A stretch of 64,000 bases of DNA from Acanthochlamys bracteata (lineage: Eukaryota; Streptophyta; Magnoliopsida; Pandanales; Velloziaceae). Under the pieces are notes generated by a model, which was not told the DNA's origin, searched no databases, and saw only the letters and a program-made list of their open reading frames with translations. The position numbers and the translations under genes are program-made. Below, piece after piece: positions 61,876 through 64,000 of this stretch. Location: positions 5,022,001 through 5,086,000 of the forward strand of contig CM034127.1 in NCBI GenBank assembly GCA_019914995.1, given 5' to 3'. Numbering within the stretch: the first letter of the stretch is position 1; the number at the start of each line of letters is the position of its first letter.

Positions 61876-63267
61876 ATGGCGAACGCTGTAGCAGTGGCGC
61901 CGGTGGTGAGCTTCACCTGCGCCTGCCGTACCACCACAACTCAATCCGTCCTCTCTCGTCTCTCCTCTATCTTCATCAACACTCGTTACTCTTTTCGACT
62001 TCTTCACGTTTGCACTCACGCACTCGCGCTCTGCGCCCATCGGGGATCTCCGAAGGCTCCGGCAAAGAAGATCCGAGCGACGAAGATGCTTCTCCTGTTA
62101 AGAAGAGCCGAAACGCTCTTAAGAGGGAAGCTCGACGTGCTGTTCGGTGGGGCATGGAGTTGTCCGCTTTCTCTTCTCCAAAGATTAAACGCATTCTCAA
62201 GTAATGCGCTCTATATGGTCGATGAATTGTCTCAGTGACTAGGTTATTAATAGTGTTGTTTAGGATCGTTGATGAAGTATATTTTTGCTGTAAGAATATG
62301 CTGTTGATGATAAGGTGATAGGTAGATGCTTAGGGGTCAAGGCTTATTTCCTCGAACTGTGTTCTGTGTATTAAGTCTAGGTTTGCATGCTTGAGCTAAA
62401 TTTAAAACTTCCATGCTCATGTAATCATGTTAAACCTGAATTCTTCCAAATTCATCATTTGATATGAACTTAAGGATATTAGATGTTCGTAGCTAAATAT
62501 AGGAACTAATTGCTTTTGGCATGTTATGACTTATGACTAGAGTAGCAGTGCAACCCAATCAGTGTACATGCACTCTTTAAACTTAAATAAACACAGTGAC
62601 ATTTTCTGTGCTAGGAACATGATTGTTGAAGCTTCCCAAAATATCAATGATACTTTTACTATGGTAGGTTATCATTGCATGCATGCTGAACATTGGAATT
62701 CAGTTTTCATGAATTATAGACAACACCTCAACCACAGAAGTAAAGTTGATGCTTTCCTGTAGCTGAGATTTCCTTTTACTTACAGGGTGGTTGCACTGGA
62801 TAAAGTGTTTGAGGCGCTTAAGCTGGTTAAGGTAAATTTCCAACTCTTAACAGTGAATTGAGCTTTAGTTATCTTTAGCTTTTCGAAATGGTTGTATTCA
62901 GAATGTCAATTTCAAATCTCTTTAGAGATTACCTCTTATGCTTATTGTTAGTCTTAAACCAAATGAACTGTTTGTAGCTTTAGTTTTGGAATTTTTGAAT
63001 TGAAATTGGTTTACAACCTCTTAGTTTCTTGTTCAGGTGGGTGTTGGTAGTTCATAATTTAAAACGGAACTTTTGTTATTAGTAGCTGTTAAAATGGGTG
63101 AATTCAGAATGCTGTTCACATCTTTTATTCATTGTTCTATGTATGCTGGCATTTCAATTTCTTAAAAGAGTTAGTACTGTGATTTGGTTACGTTTGTATG
63201 CATTCTTGATTGCAGAGATTGGGCCCAGATGTGCGAGAAGGGCGAAGGAGGCAGTTTAACTATATTG
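61876..63267 (+). CDS. DUF615 / DarP (YjgA)-like ribosome assembly factor, 5' exons only
   Basis: Plant homologue of bacterial YjgA/DarP, which helps mature the large ribosomal subunit; in plants presumably plastid or mitochondrial. ATG 61876 opens MANAVAVAPVVSFTCACRTT, a plausible transit peptide. The conserved part lies in another frame of the same exon: EDPSDEDASPVKKSRNALKR then RRAVRWGMELSAFSSPKIKR, ending at donor 62201. Exon 2 (62786-62831) reads VVALDKVFEALKLVK and exon 3 (63216-63267) RLGPDVREGRRRQFNYIG. The two frames of exon 1 can be reconciled by a 71-base GT-AG intron, 61985-62055, which joins in phase; otherwise an indel is present. The remaining C-terminal exons are not recognisable before the window ends, so the gene is partial. 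Confidence 0.7.
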
Positions 63268-64000
63268 GTATATTGAGCTACTTAGGAAGTATATCTTACC
63301 TTTCAGCCTTTATTCTTCCCCTTTCCTTAGAGTGTTGATAAAATTAATTACCATCACTGGTAATGTTTGCTAATTTTAGCTGCGGGAAGCAAAATATGTT
63401 TGATTGTTAGGAAGTGAGTAGAATCTTAATACCATATGCCGGTGCTCTTTTAAAACTTGCATGTCATTCATTAGGATCGATATTAATTACTGTATTCAAC
63501 AGAAGGAAGAATATGCAATGCCGAGATATTTTTCATAGTGCGTAAAAAACATTGACTACTCTAAACCTATAGTAAAATTAACATAGTCTTAAAAAAATTT
63601 ACTATATCACTGCAAATGACGCACTGGGTTTCACTATTAGTATGATATGTCTTGCTTTTCATTCTAGCAAGATAAGAAGTTGTGGCAACTAATAATGGAC
63701 TTCGAATGTGCAATCTGATTTGCATGTATACTTTAGAAACATCTACTAGATAATGCATTTTGTTTAACATAAAAAAGTGTGCACTGAAGAAATAGAGTTT
63801 TAGTTGAATTTGATCACAATTATCATTAAATGCTTGGAGGTAAATTGAAAGCAGTCGTACTGTTTGATTGTGCTAGGAGGTAAATCAAAATGGTGGGTCG
63901 AAAGTTTTCTGCATCACACTTCTTCTTAGTGATTTGGAGGTACAGAATGTTGGAAATAGAGGGTGTCAACTGTATGTAGCATTGATCTCTGTATGTGATT
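63268..64000. other. Probable intron of the DarP-like gene
   Basis: Begins with donor GTATAT at 63268. No exon matching the expected C-terminal part is visible up to the window edge, so this is likely intron or downstream sequence. Confidence 0.4.

Overview
The window is nuclear DNA of a flowering plant, almost certainly a core eudicot. The coding genes are split by short GT-AG introns, intergenic DNA is very AT-rich and full of small foldback transposon remnants, and the proteins are plant-specific or plastid-targeted: a TOC120/132 import receptor, ferredoxin-NADP reductase, a chloroplast DnaJ, a LAX auxin carrier and an Ole e 1/extensin-like protein. I cannot fix the species. No bacterial, viral or organellar segment was seen.

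Layout. 1-7910 (+): the 3' part of a NUP188 nucleoporin gene whose first visible intron carries an array of related hairpin elements. 9258-12360 (-): a NIPA-type magnesium transporter in nine exons. 15380-16567 (+): intronless eIF4B. 19683-21180 (+): Ole e 1/extensin-like secreted protein. 21624-22430 (+): secreted bulb-lectin-like protein. 23886-27518 (-): TOC120/TOC132-type receptor, with a 5' UTR intron up to about 28792. 29000-34500: a repeat-rich gap. 34874-35320 (+): chloroplast DnaJ 11-like protein. 39265-41841 (+): leaf-type ferredoxin-NADP reductase in nine exons. 44963-45544 (+): cold-shock-domain, glycine-rich, zinc-knuckle protein. 48573-49316 (-): broken FCP1-like phosphatase copy. 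52400-53245 (+): decayed LINE-like remnant. 53921-56954 (-): LAX2-like auxin influx carrier in seven exons. 61876 to beyond 63267 (+): start of a DUF615/DarP-like organellar ribosome-assembly gene, which continues past the visible exons.

The genes are independent transcription units, not an operon. Several are housekeeping genes of translation, nuclear transport or plastid function. From memory, the set NUP188, NIPA, eIF4B, cold-shock GRP2 and LAX2 also sits together in two duplicated Arabidopsis blocks (near At4g38680-At4g38760 and At2g21050-At2g21120), which supports the calls.

The main non-genic content is transposon-derived. At least four families of short non-autonomous elements can be told apart: (a) about 400-bp hairpins with a conserved arm and TA-repeat flanks, (b) 440-840-bp elements with TAGGG...CCCTA ends and 7-8-bp target duplications, (c) about 190-260-bp AT-rich elements ending in CGTTTG-like inverted repeats, (d) about 200-bp elements ending in GTGTTCTTTT. 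I found no CRISPR array, tRNA, rRNA or convincing new molecular system; the repeat families are the least explained part of the window.
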